A stretch of DNA of 37,158 bases from Photorhabdus sp. CRCIA-P01 (GTDB lineage: Bacteria; Pseudomonadota; Gammaproteobacteria; Enterobacterales; Enterobacteriaceae): NCBI RefSeq assembly GCF_003545805.1, contig NZ_NMQR01000041.1:1-37158 (forward strand). Direction: 5' to 3'. The notes under the pieces are model-generated. The model did not search any database and had not been told where the DNA came from. It saw only the letters and a list, made by a program, of their open reading frames with translations. The position numbers and the translations under genes are program-made. Below are positions 26,476 through 34,169 of the stretch, piece after piece. Position 1 is the first letter of the stretch. Each line of letters begins with the position of its first letter.

Positions 26476-26705
26476 TATCTTTTCCCGCGGTTAATTTTTG
26501 ATAAACAACAGACACCAACTTAGCTTGCTCAATTGCATCATCTAATGCATTGTCATGAAGACTAAACCGCCCTTTTTCGACGTAAAGCGTGTCTATACGC
26601 GACGTTTCTTTCTTTAAGTCAATCCCATTAATTCACCCACAGCGCCAATTGATACGATGGCGGCATCATGGCTCGTTCCCAGTGCTTCATTACCTTGTTA
26701 CCTTT
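26468..26705 (-). pseudogene. DnaQ-like 3'-5' exonuclease remnant
   Basis: Two pieces in different frames. The first is DLEALGTSHDAAIVSIGAVGEL, the start of a phage DEDD exonuclease (normally DLETLGT...AIVSIGA). The second reads RIDTLYVEKGRFSLHDNALDDAIEQAKLV to a TGA at 26468-26470, the family's conserved C-terminal HDALDDA block. More than half of the usual ~180 residues between them is missing and the frame changes. The second piece overlaps the start of the 77-aa gene. Confidence 0.7.
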
Positions 26706-26940
26706 GGTTAAGTTGGCTAAGTTGATTAATTCGCTGCAATAGTGCGTTGCGACGTGCTTGTTGCTGGCGTTCTGTCACTGTCAGACGTAACGAACCGTCA
26801 GAACATAATTGATAACATTGCTCATCTAACTGGATTTTTCCTCCAATAATTAATGATCGAGCCTCAGCTTTGCCGAAATTCAAGCCGATTGAATTGGCAT
26901 AGTCGATGACTTTTTCTACTGATTCATTTTCATCTGACCG
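26698..26940 (-). pseudogene. Prophage early gene fragment, unrecognised
   Basis: A minus-strand frame open from about 26937 to the stop at 26698 (about 79 codons): SDENESVEKVIDYANS, then IGGKIQLDEQCYQLC, then a Gln/Arg-rich helix ERQQQARRN. No ATG with a ribosome binding site is visible and its upstream end abuts the integrase fragment, so it is probably cut at its 5' side. Function not recognised. Confidence 0.45.
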
Positions 26941-27521
26941 TAGACACCTTATGTAAACGATTAGGTGATCCCTTTGCTATTGATTTCGATAAAAATGCAT
27001 TTGCTATTTATCGAGAAGAAAGGCTGAATGGCAAATGGAATGCTAAAGGCCGAGAATCACCAGCCCAATCTACAGTTAATAGAGAACAATCATATTTGCA
27101 TGCCGTATTCTCAGAATTAAAGAGAATGGGGGAATGGGAAAGGGACAATCCACTAAGTGGCATCAGACAATTCAAGGAAGGAGACCAAGAACTGGCATTT
27201 CTGTACCAAGAAGAGATTAAACGCTTGTTGGATGCCTGCGATGATTCAAAAAATAAAGACCTAGGTCATGTTGTACGTATATGTCTTGCAACCGGGGCCC
27301 GATGGGGCGAGGCACAAAAATTAACTCAATCCCAAGTAATGAAATACAAAGTAACATTCACAAAAACAAAAAGTAGTAAAAATCGTACAGTACCAATATC
27401 AAAACGCTTATACGATAGATTACCGAAGCGCCGAGGAATTCTGTTTTCGAACTGTTACGACGCTTTTGAAGGAGCATTTGCCACAATCCCTATCAGTGGC
27501 TTAACGTCCTCACGTGCTTGA
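26937..27521 (+). pseudogene. P2-type tyrosine integrase, middle fragment
   Basis: Open from 26937 without a start codon: VDTLCKRLGDPFAIDF, then the SAM-like core-binding region, then NPLSGIRQFKE and the catalytic domain start ATGARWGEA with the first catalytic Arg and KTKSSKNRTVPIS with the catalytic Lys. Homology stops at FSNCYDAFEGA; the HxLRHTFA box and the active-site Tyr are missing. The last ~15 codons belong to the foreign sequence beyond the junction at ~27490. The prophage therefore cannot excise on its own. Confidence 0.85.
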
Positions 27522-27864
27522 AATAAGGCAGTAAGTCGCCGTAGAACCTGCCATCCTCAAAGGTGATGTCAGAACCTATTGCGCCTATAGTGTCTTCTTT
27601 CTTGGGATCGGATGCGTTGACGGGGATATGTCGGATAAGTAGTTGTTTCTTGCTAAATGTACTTGCTGCTTTCTCCAGTTCGTATGTGTCACGCAACATG
27701 TGATATACCCGCTCTGGGTCAAGTCCGAGCTTCTCATAACCCGGTATTTCCTTTCCCCGATAGGTATTAACAGCCGCCTTTGACAGAATAGTACGTTCAA
27801 CAATAAGATGCCCGTTACCGTCTTTACTACGCATTGATCTATCAAAGGCGAATTTGTCAGTCAT
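27493..27864 (-). pseudogene. DUF2213-type phage protein, 3' truncated
   Basis: 123 codons. AAGAGGTGAGCC precedes the ATG, so the 5' end is natural. It matches the start of DUF2213 phage proteins (RSKDGNGHLIVERTILSKA, GREIPG-like GKEIPGYEKLGLDPERVY, LIRHIPVNASDPKKEDTIG). Homology stops near GRFYGDL, then ~14 codons read into the integrase fragment. This family is not part of P2, so it comes from a second phage. Confidence 0.75.
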
Positions 27865-27894
27865 TGGCTCACCTCTTAAGTTAGAAATTATAAG

Positions 27895-28344
27895 CTATTC
27901 ATTAATAATGCTATCTAAATCTTTGAGATCTTCGTGATGAAGAAGAAAAACACCATGAACAGCAGCTAATTCTCTTGCAGATCTGGTGTAACCAGCATTT
28001 ATAACAACAACCCCAACAGAAGCACCCCAATATGCCATTCCTGCCGCAACTTCTTGAACAGCCTTATTCCCAACAGGAGATGAGTATTTCTTACATTGTA
28101 TAGCAACGCAAAGATCATTCTTTTCTGCAATTACATCTACACCCTGATCGCCGCTACTAGACGTCGCTCTTGCTTGCCATCCATTATTATTAAGAATATC
28201 CGCACAAAATCCTTCGTATTCAGACGGACTCATTTTATCATTCCATTCTAACACTGGTTTTTTTACCAAATAGTCATCAACTGCACTGTCTATTACAGAG
28301 CTATACTCATCATCACTAATAGTCGAAATTTGCTTGCATTGCAA
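27895..28344 (-). CDS. Mrr-like restriction endonuclease domain protein, probably 5' truncated
   Basis: 149 aa. PD-(D/E)XK core of the Mrr_cat family: the domain begins at MSPSEYEGFCADILNNNGW; the catalytic block reads SGDQGVDVIAEKNDLCVAIQCKKYSSPVGNKAVQEV, with Asp and Gln-x-Lys residues intact. Such enzymes cut methylated or foreign DNA. The only start is a TTG without a ribosome binding site, directly after a stop, so an N-terminal domain may be lost. The catalytic part itself looks complete. Confidence 0.8.
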   Translation of the reverse strand: MQCKQISTISDDEYSSVIDSAVDDYLVKKPVLEWNDKMSPSEYEGFCADILNNNGWQARATSSSGDQGVDVIAEKNDLCVAIQCKKYSSPVGNKAVQEVAAGMAYWGASVGVVVINAGYTRSARELAAVHGVFLLHHEDLKDLDSIINE

Positions 28345-28390
28345 CTATGTAAATATGTTCTAATCATTTTTAAATTCAGAGGCATTTGTC

Positions 28391-28744
28391 GTGAAAAAGA
28401 CTCTCTTGTTAGCATTATTTTCACTTCCATTATCAGCAGCAGCGGCAACTAAAATTTTTGTTTGCGGCAATGACCTCATACAGATCGTTGACAACAACGG
28501 ACTAATTGAAGAGGTTAGGGTTAACGATAAACCTACAGATATATTCACTATGAGCCACAAGGTGACTGATGAAGGTGATATCGACTCTTTCTTTATATAT
28601 GGATACAAAGGAAATCTAGAAGTAACGCGTTTATTTAATTCTGGTAAGACAAAACAAACAACAAAACAAAACTTTTTATTCTCTCCCAATGGATCACCAG
28701 AAAATCCCGGAAAACCATTAGGGAAATTCGTATTATGTAGATAA
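28391..28744 (+). CDS. Small secreted hypothetical protein, 117 aa
   Basis: GTG start with AGAGG eight bases upstream. Residues 1-19 are a good Sec signal peptide (KKTLLLALFSLPLSAAAA). The mature part is ~98 residues with one Cys near its start (FVCGND) and one at the end (VLCR), which may form a disulphide. Function not recognised. Divergent from the Mrr-like gene, inside the patchwork next to the prophage. Confidence 0.65.
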   Translation: MKKTLLLALFSLPLSAAAATKIFVCGNDLIQIVDNNGLIEEVRVNDKPTDIFTMSHKVTDEGDIDSFFIYGYKGNLEVTRLFNSGKTKQTTKQNFLFSPNGSPENPGKPLGKFVLCR

Positions 28745-29004
28745 CAAAAATCAAAACATCAGATACAGTGTCTGCTGGCGGCAACAGCCCAAAATATCAA
28801 GAAGATAGCGTTGCTGACCGCGACGCTGGGTTATTTTTATCTGTGGATAGCGGGGAGACTTATATCGCCGGGGCTAAAATGGCGCCTGGGTAGGCGGTCA
28901 AGCCGACTTAATGAGGAAAATAGCCCCCCGATTTTTCAAAACTGAATAAACATTCACCCTTATAACTATCTGTTAATAGCAATAAGGGCCAAATGGACTC
29001 ATCA
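28745..29004. other. Spacer with an unassigned open stretch
   Basis: Plus-strand 28744-28893 is open for about 49 codons without a usable start (TSDTVSAGGNSPKYQEDS, then DAGLFLSVDSGETYIAGA, then a stop). This looks like a gene fragment, probably phage-derived, but I cannot name it. The rest is AT-rich and leads into the fibre gene. Confidence 0.35.
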
Positions 29005-29754
29005 TTATGCTGCCCTTACAATGTAGTTAAATGCGATATTACGAGGGCGATTCTCTGAGGCGACAGGAACAACTCTTGACGCCAGGAATCCAAAGCCGTA
29101 TGGAGTATCCGTGTCAGAAATATTTACCGATTTGAAACTGCCATCTGTAGCTATTCCAAGAACTTGACTAGCATAAAAAGCCCCTCTTGTTGCCAAATGA
29201 TAGTTTGGTGCTATCATGCCAGCGAACGAACCCTGAATATTTCGGATAGCATCCCCCTGATCAGTTAAAACTCCACGGCCACTATCAACACCTCGTCTAT
29301 CATCCCAACCCCGAATAAATTCCCCTCTCAAATCAGGTAATTTACCATCAGGATAAGCTTCTGCTAATTTTGGAAATTTCAACTTATCAAAGACCGCCCC
29401 ATTACACTGCAACCACTCAGCAGGCGGTATGGCAGTCGGCCAAGGAACAGGAACACCTACAGGAATGTTAGAGATATCTGAGATCTTCTGCTCTAATGCT
29501 TTATTTAATTGAGCGGTAAGTTTGGTTATATCACCATTATCCAAAACATCCTCGCCAGATTGTTCGGCAATAAAATTAGCTACGACGGCTGATATAGTTG
29601 ATGATTGATGAAATACCTTATTTAACAAATGAGAAGGAATATCATTTTGAGGAAATTCTGTCTGCAAATCCGGACTTACTTCATATTTCTCTTGACTCAC
29701 TACATTTGCATTATTACTAATAAAAAAATCTTTAAAATCATGCTTGGGACTCAT
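29005..29754 (-). CDS. Tail fibre protein with collar domain, tip type 3
   Basis: 249 aa. Shared N-terminal module (KHDFKDFFI, SGEDVLDNGD), then directly the collar domain (IPVGVPVPWPTAIPPAEWL, LPDLRGEFIRGWDDRRG). The Phage_fiber_2 repeat is absent. Tip residues ~175-235 are similar to the tip of the fibre at 32123 (YHLATRGAFYAS versus FHLATKGACYAS), so these two are recent relatives. AAGGAGGAC precedes the ATG. No assembly gene follows; the next 280 bp hold no Tfa. More amino-acid drift in the N-terminal module than in the other copies (ISNNANVVSQEKYEVSPD). Confidence 0.88.
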   Translation of the reverse strand: MSPKHDFKDFFISNNANVVSQEKYEVSPDLQTEFPQNDIPSHLLNKVFHQSSTISAVVANFIAEQSGEDVLDNGDITKLTAQLNKALEQKISDISNIPVGVPVPWPTAIPPAEWLQCNGAVFDKLKFPKLAEAYPDGKLPDLRGEFIRGWDDRRGVDSGRGVLTDQGDAIRNIQGSFAGMIAPNYHLATRGAFYASQVLGIATDGSFKSVNISDTDTPYGFGFLASRVVPVASENRPRNIAFNYIVRAA

Positions 29755-29841
29755 ATGTCCTCCTTGAATTAAATAATATTATTTTACAATTAATATATTA
29801 AATTATTGTAAAAATGATTTATCACAGTTCACATCAATCAA

Positions 29842-29911
29842 AGTCTAGTTCAAAAAAATAATAATAGGACTTTATTCTCAATTAGAATATTAACTATTTT
29901 TGTACAATTGG
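29842..29911 (-). promoter_or_regulatory. Shared fibre upstream segment, copy for the 249-aa fibre
   Basis: Minus strand CCAATTGTACAAAAATAGTT (29892-29911) then TGAACTAGACT (29842-29852) and TTTGAT in the -10 position. Same order and spacing class as upstream of the 256-, 493- and 305-codon fibre genes. Confidence 0.5.
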
Positions 29912-30047
29912 TTATAATAGGAAATTCAATATCAATAAGCTACTATTCTCTCCCCTCTTTTATTTCTTACTACAATTTTTCTATTTCAAGTTATAGACTG
30001 AATTTCTTTCCGTCTCCTAATTCCAACATCAACAAAACCATTGTATG

Positions 30048-30076
30048 AATGACCTGTTTATTCAGGTCATTTTTTC
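30048..30076 (+). terminator. Hairpin at the end of the fibre-Tfa fusion gene
   Basis: AATGACCTG TTTATT CAGGTCATT followed by TTTTT on the plus strand. The gene next to it runs on the minus strand, where the stem is preceded by A residues and not followed by T residues. It may still stop or stabilise the minus-strand transcript. Confidence 0.5.
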
Positions 30077-30077
30077 A

Positions 30078-31559
30078 TTACCTCGGCTGTTCCGGCCATT
30101 CAATATCGGAAGACAGTGAAATATTTACTCTATTGAGCATTACCCTGTATTTTTTCCATCTCAGTAAAGCAGATTTTTCTACTTCGGTAGCGATATCTAA
30201 ATCAACAGCATCTTGCAGTAATGCAATGGATTCATTCGCGTGTCGCAACAGAGTTACACGCCGCTGCTCCGCTTGTTCAATCTGATTTGCTTTTAGGGCT
30301 ACATTATCAGTGACCCATTTTGTGCCATCCCATTTATCAAAATCGGTGGCAGGTTGCTTTAAGGTCAGAGTCTTAGGTAATTCACCCAGCTCAGTAATTT
30401 CCTGTTGAGTTCGTGTTAACGTATCGTAAGCTATTTTTCCCCGATAATCAGGGACAATTTCCCAACACTTACCTTCTACACTGCGACAAACAGCCTTATC
30501 GTGAGAATCGGAAAGCTCTGGCGCGTCGGGATAAGCTCCGGCTGACAGACTGACACCAAGCATGACATATTCAATATCAGAGTTTATGAATTCTCGGGTA
30601 ATTTGATTCGAGTGATAAACTTTTATCCAGCCGGGTTGAATAGCTAAACCATCTTTACCCAATACGGCTGTTTCATGTTCTAAAGAGTATTTTTGTTCTG
30701 TCATTATGTTACATGCTGCTGCTCTTACTATGTAGTTAAATGCTATATTGCGGGGCCTTGATACCCCTATATATGCAGAATTCGCAATCCAGTCTGTCTG
30801 AGCTTTATAATATACAGATTTTACCGAAATATTGTTATTTCGGGGAAGATCCCATTGCAATTTTGTGAGCTCATTACGCGAGGGGGTAATTATAAAATTA
30901 CTCGCCCGATCAACATTCTGTACCAAATAAGCCCCTTCCTGCCACGACAATATTGAACGAGATGGATCCACATTTCGACCACTGTCCCAGCCACGGATAA
31001 ATTCGCCTCTTAGATCGGGTAATCTGCCATCAGGATAAACTTCTGCTAACTTTGGATACTGCAACTTATTGAAAAATGCACCGTTACAAACGAGATAGTT
31101 GATAGGTGGATAGGGTAACGGCCACGGAATGGGGGAACCCACAGGTACATTAATTTCCTCACGTAATGAATTTATTATTTCCTGAACAAGCTTTTGTGTC
31201 ACAGCCAATGTATTGCTATTGCCAATCACATTGGTAAGCTGAACAATACCTTTCTGTGTTAATGAGGCATCAGGAACCTTTGTTGTCATTTTCTGTTCCA
31301 GCGCTCTATTTAATTGGGTGGTGAGTTCACCTATATTCCCATCGTCCAGAACATCATTGCCCGATTGTGTGGCGATAAAATTAGCGACTACAGAGGATAT
31401 CGTGGAAGACTGACGTAATGCCTTATTTAGCATATCAGTGGTAATACCATCTTGTGGAAACCCAGTTTGCAAACTCTGACTTTCTTCATATTTTTCTTGG
31501 CTAATCACATTAGCATTATTACTAATAGAAAAAGCCTTAAAATCATTTTTTTTACTCAT
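30078..31559 (-). CDS. Tail fibre (tip type 4) fused in frame to tail fibre assembly protein
   Basis: 493 aa. Residues 1-~281 are a fibre: KNDFKAFSI, SGNDVLDDGN, ASLTQKGIVQLTNV repeat, collar (PVGSPIPWPLPYPPINYL, LPDLRGEFIRGWDSGR), a tip unlike the others, and RPRNIAFNYIVRAA. Where the paralogues have a stop codon this gene reads A-C-N-I and then MTEQKYS, the start of a 208-residue Tfa ending IEWPEQPR. An ATG at 30704 could still start Tfa alone. Compared with the pair at 11174-12573 the junction has gained bases (GCAGCAGCATGTAAC) that remove the stop and align the frames. Both functional parts look complete, so the product may be a fibre with its chaperone attached, or two proteins by internal initiation. 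Confidence 0.85.
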   Translation of the reverse strand: MSKKNDFKAFSISNNANVISQEKYEESQSLQTGFPQDGITTDMLNKALRQSSTISSVVANFIATQSGNDVLDDGNIGELTTQLNRALEQKMTTKVPDASLTQKGIVQLTNVIGNSNTLAVTQKLVQEIINSLREEINVPVGSPIPWPLPYPPINYLVCNGAFFNKLQYPKLAEVYPDGRLPDLRGEFIRGWDSGRNVDPSRSILSWQEGAYLVQNVDRASNFIITPSRNELTKLQWDLPRNNNISVKSVYYKAQTDWIANSAYIGVSRPRNIAFNYIVRAAACNIMTEQKYSLEHETAVLGKDGLAIQPGWIKVYHSNQITREFINSDIEYVMLGVSLSAGAYPDAPELSDSHDKAVCRSVEGKCWEIVPDYRGKIAYDTLTRTQQEITELGELPKTLTLKQPATDFDKWDGTKWVTDNVALKANQIEQAEQRRVTLLRHANESIALLQDAVDLDIATEVEKSALLRWKKYRVMLNRVNISLSSDIEWPEQPR

Positions 31560-31648
31560 GCACTTACTCCTTAAGCAAAATAATATTTTTTATAATCAAC
31601 ATATTTAATTACTGTAAAAATAATCCGCCTGTAATTCATTCAAATTAA

Positions 31649-31722
31649 AGTCTAGTTCAGAAAGAAGAGTAATACAGCATTCCTATTTATTAGGAGATTG
31701 ACTGTTTTTATATAATTAACCG
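31649..31722 (-). promoter_or_regulatory. Shared fibre upstream segment, copy for the fibre-Tfa fusion
   Basis: Minus strand GTTAATTATATAAAAACAGT (31702-31721) then TGAACTAGACT (31649-31659) and TTTAAT in the -10 position (TTTAATTTG). Confidence 0.5.
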
Positions 31723-31795
31723 CAATAAGTAATTAAATATTTTAGAATCGGAAATATATCCAAACCATTTATATTTAATATCTGAAAACTATTTT

Positions 31796-32001
31796 TCTCT
31801 TATTCCTTCTATCTCTTCTTGTAACTGCTTCTGTTTTAAGCTCCAAGATGAATCTTCCGGAATTTAGGCACAAACATCTAAACGACAGTATTCTGGAATG
31901 CCACAGAACTCTCTATCTTCATAAAACATACATTCATTGTTCTCATCAATACAACTTAAGTCGTCAGTTCTGAAAACAAGTCGGTAAATGAGAGTGCTAA
32001 C
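31796..32001 (-). pseudogene. Decayed tail fibre tip (copy of the tip of the 432-aa fibre)
   Basis: Minus-strand remnant of the last ~65 codons of the fibre at 9586: HLP, then FQN-stop-RL, then after a one-base shift IDEN, FYEDREFCGIPEYCRLDVCA-stop-IPEDSSWSLKQKQLQEE. Intact version: FYQDGEPCDIPDSCRLDI and MPEDSLWNLNRKKLQKE. It has at least two internal stops and one frameshift. Homology begins within ~12 bases of the solitary CRISPR-like repeat. Confidence 0.8.
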
Positions 32002-32029
32002 TTTCTAAGCTGCCTGTACGGCAGTACAC
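32002..32029 (-). CRISPR. Solitary type I-F CRISPR-like repeat (no array)
   Basis: 28 bases that match the enterobacterial I-F repeat (as in Pectobacterium) at 26 of 28 positions on the minus strand. The hairpin core CTGCCGTACAGGCAG and the 3' handle CTTAGAAA are exact; the 5' end reads GTGTA instead of GTTCA. No second repeat, leader or cas gene is in the window. A weak promoter-like pair (TTTAAC at 32060-32065, TAATAT at 32037-32042, 17-bp spacer) on the same strand would start transcription at about the first base of the repeat. The 32 bases after it are the fibre pseudogene. Confidence 0.75.
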
Positions 32030-32036
32030 TTATTAC

Positions 32037-32065
32037 ATATTAACCTCAACCTATTGAGTGTTAAA
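32037..32065 (-). promoter_or_regulatory. Weak promoter candidate for the solitary repeat
   Basis: Minus strand TTTAAC (32060-32065), 17-bp spacer, TAATAT (32037-32042). Matches to consensus are 3 of 6 and 4 of 6. Expected start point is 32028-32031, right at the repeat. Confidence 0.3.
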
Positions 32066-32099
32066 GAAGTAGAACAGCCTCTTTTTCTATTTCTGGCTA

Positions 32100-32123
32100 T
32101 CAAACGTATTTTTGTTCAGCCAT
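32100..32123 (-). pseudogene. Seven-codon stub of a tail fibre assembly gene
   Basis: ATG overlapping the fibre stop (TAATG) starts MAEQKYV then stop. This is the start of a Tfa gene (compare MTEQKYS in the fusion gene). The rest of the gene has been lost, so the fibre at 32123 has no assembly partner beside it. Confidence 0.7.
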
Positions 32124-33040
32124 TATGCCGCTCTTACTATGTAATTAAAGGCTATATTGCGGGGGCGATTCTCCGAGGCTATAGGAACAACCCTTGACGC
32201 GTCGAACCCAAAACCATATTCAGTGTATACAACATCCGGGGTAAAATGACCTACCGATTTGAGCTTGCCGTCTGTAGCCACCCCAGAAGTTGCACTAGCA
32301 TAACAAGCCCCTTTTGTTGCCAGATGAAAACCATTTGTTATCGCCCCAGGAAACGACCCCTCAATATTTCTGATAGCATCCCCCTGATGAGTTAAAACCC
32401 CACGGCCACTATCAATACCTCGACCATCATCCCATCCGCGGATAAATTCACCCCTTAAATCAGGTAATCTACCGTCAGGATAAGCTTCCGCCAACTTCGG
32501 ATACTGTAATCTATTAAAAGCTGAACCATTACAAGTGAAATAACCGAACGGTGGGTGAGGTAACGGCCACGGAATAGGAGAACCGACAGGAATTTCATTG
32601 GCTGTTTTAATCCGGTTATCTATCTCTTCGCGGGTATATTCACGTAATGAATTTATTACTTCCTGAACAAGCTTTTGTGTAACCGCTAATGTATCGCTAT
32701 TGCCAATCACATTTGTAAGCTGGACAACACCTTTTTGTGTTAATGAGGCGCCAGGAATGTCTGTTGTAATTTTTTGTTCTAACGCTTTATTTAATTGAGC
32801 GGTAAGTTTGGCTATATTTCCATCATCCAGAACATCATTGCCAGATCGTGTCGCGATAAAATCAGCCACAGCAGATGATACCGTTGACGCTTGACGTAAT
32901 ACCTTATTTAACAAGTGAGTGGGAACATTATCTGGTGAAAATCCAGTCTTCAAACTTTGGTTTTCTTCATATTTTTCTTGATTTACCACATTCGCATTAT
33001 CACTAATAGAAAAAGCCTTAAAATCATTCTTATAACTCAT
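32123..33040 (-). CDS. Tail fibre protein with collar domain, tip type 3b
   Basis: 305 aa, the most complete fibre of array B: shared N-terminal module (KNDFKAFSI, SGNDVLDDGN), ASLTQKGVVQLTNV repeat, a short helical EEIDNRIKTAN linker not seen in the others, collar (IPVGSPIPWPLPHPPFGYF, LPDLRGEFIRGWDDGRG), tip related to the 249-aa fibre, and NRPRNIAFNYIVRAA. CAGGAGAA precedes the ATG. It stands first in array B by transcription direction. Confidence 0.9.
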   Translation of the reverse strand: MSYKNDFKAFSISDNANVVNQEKYEENQSLKTGFSPDNVPTHLLNKVLRQASTVSSAVADFIATRSGNDVLDDGNIAKLTAQLNKALEQKITTDIPGASLTQKGVVQLTNVIGNSDTLAVTQKLVQEVINSLREYTREEIDNRIKTANEIPVGSPIPWPLPHPPFGYFTCNGSAFNRLQYPKLAEAYPDGRLPDLRGEFIRGWDDGRGIDSGRGVLTHQGDAIRNIEGSFPGAITNGFHLATKGACYASATSGVATDGKLKSVGHFTPDVVYTEYGFGFDASRVVPIASENRPRNIAFNYIVRAA

Positions 33041-33130
33041 GTATTTTCTCCTGAAATTAAATAATGTTATTTTATAATCAATATATTGAATTATTATAAA
33101 AACAATCCCCCTTGCAATTTACGTCAATCA

Positions 33131-33201
33131 AGTCTAGTTCAGAAAAAGAATAATGCAGCGTTCTTATTACTTATAAGGTTAATTATTTTTATATAATTGG
33201 C
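33131..33201 (-). promoter_or_regulatory. Shared fibre upstream segment, copy for the 305-aa fibre
   Basis: Minus strand GCCAATTATATAAAAATAAT (33182-33201) then TGAACTAGACT (33131-33141). The distal box is almost identical to that at 12708-12732 although the genes are 20 kb apart. Confidence 0.5.
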
Positions 33202-33216
33202 AGCAATTGAAATTGT

Positions 33217-34012
33217 GTCTGTGTTTACTATTATACAAATAAATCATTAAGATTTAATAATAACTCCTTAAATCTTTTATATTTTCAGATTGATTTATTT
33301 TTTTATCTCAGAAATTTTAACCATCATAATTTCACAAAAAGTTAAAATAATCACAGTGACATTTCATCTTGCCTTACTAATAACACTTTCAATTAAGGGA
33401 TTTTTATTAATTCCAGGAACGTTAAATCTATTGATCGATACAATATGCCGAGACTATTGACAACCATTAACCAATAATTACCATCGAAAAAAATAAGCAT
33501 TACCAACTATCATTGAACATGCATGAAAAATATCCTTATTAAATAATTTTATTGTAAAATAATATCTATAAATATATTTGTGTTTATTTAAATCTTCTTT
33601 ATTAAATAATAAAGAATTTAATTAACAGCGTGTTTTTCCTTGAAAAACAAATTGTTGCTCTATGCTATAGAATCAAGTCATTTTAAGTAGAATTATTACT
33701 TAAATCATTCAGATAATGTCTTAAGTAATCACCAAGGATTTACTATGCAAAATATAAAAAGTAAACTAAACAGTATCACTTTAATCTTAACTTGCACTAA
33801 GAATAAAAATAAATAACTTTCCAAAATAGTGCTACACCTTATCTACCAACAACCCTATGTATAACAATGAGTTGAATAAAACCATGTGTAGCGGAATTAT
33901 GAAACCTTATTTATGGTCTTTTAAATACATAAACTATATTTAATAATCTTAGAATACGAATAATAATTCCTCCACTAAGATAAAACATACTTTAAAACAA
34001 TGCAGAGTATTA
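33217..34012. other. AT-rich intergenic region between fibre array B and the LuxR solos
   Basis: No substantial gene. At 33745-33816 a 23-codon frame (MQNIKSKLNSITLILTC, then a Lys/Asn-rich end) has an AAGGAT site nine bases before its ATG and may be a leader peptide or the start of a lost gene. Otherwise nothing beyond AT-rich sequence was seen. Confidence 0.4.
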
Positions 34013-34139
34013 TATACCTAATAGATTTCGAGTTGCAGCGCGGCGGCAAGTGAACGAATCCCCAGGAGCATAGATAACTATGTGACTGGGGTGAGTGAAA
34101 GTAACCAACAAAGCAGCAGCTTGAAAGATGAAGGGTATA
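34013..34139 (+). repeat. ERIC repeat, copy 4 (subtype B)
   Basis: 127 bp, TATA-bounded, core GTGACTGGGGTGAGTG, outer arm ATTTCGAGTTGCAGCGCGG. It ends 30 bp before the first LuxR-type gene and thus lies in its 5' leader or promoter. Confidence 0.93.
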
Positions 34140-34169
34140 AACTTATCATCAGCTATATAGGGATTAATC

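Noticed and set aside
20159-27521. Functional P2-like prophage
   Set aside because: The integrase lacks its active-site tyrosine region, D, P and Q are broken, and all genes between D and P are missing.
31981-32065. A true CRISPR array at the I-F-like repeat
   Set aside because: Only one repeat was found; no second copy at the expected 60-bp interval on either side, no leader and no cas genes in the window.
29005-33040. Invertible fibre segment controlled by a Gin/Hin-type invertase
   Set aside because: All fibre genes point the same way, I saw no crossover inverted repeats and no serine recombinase gene.
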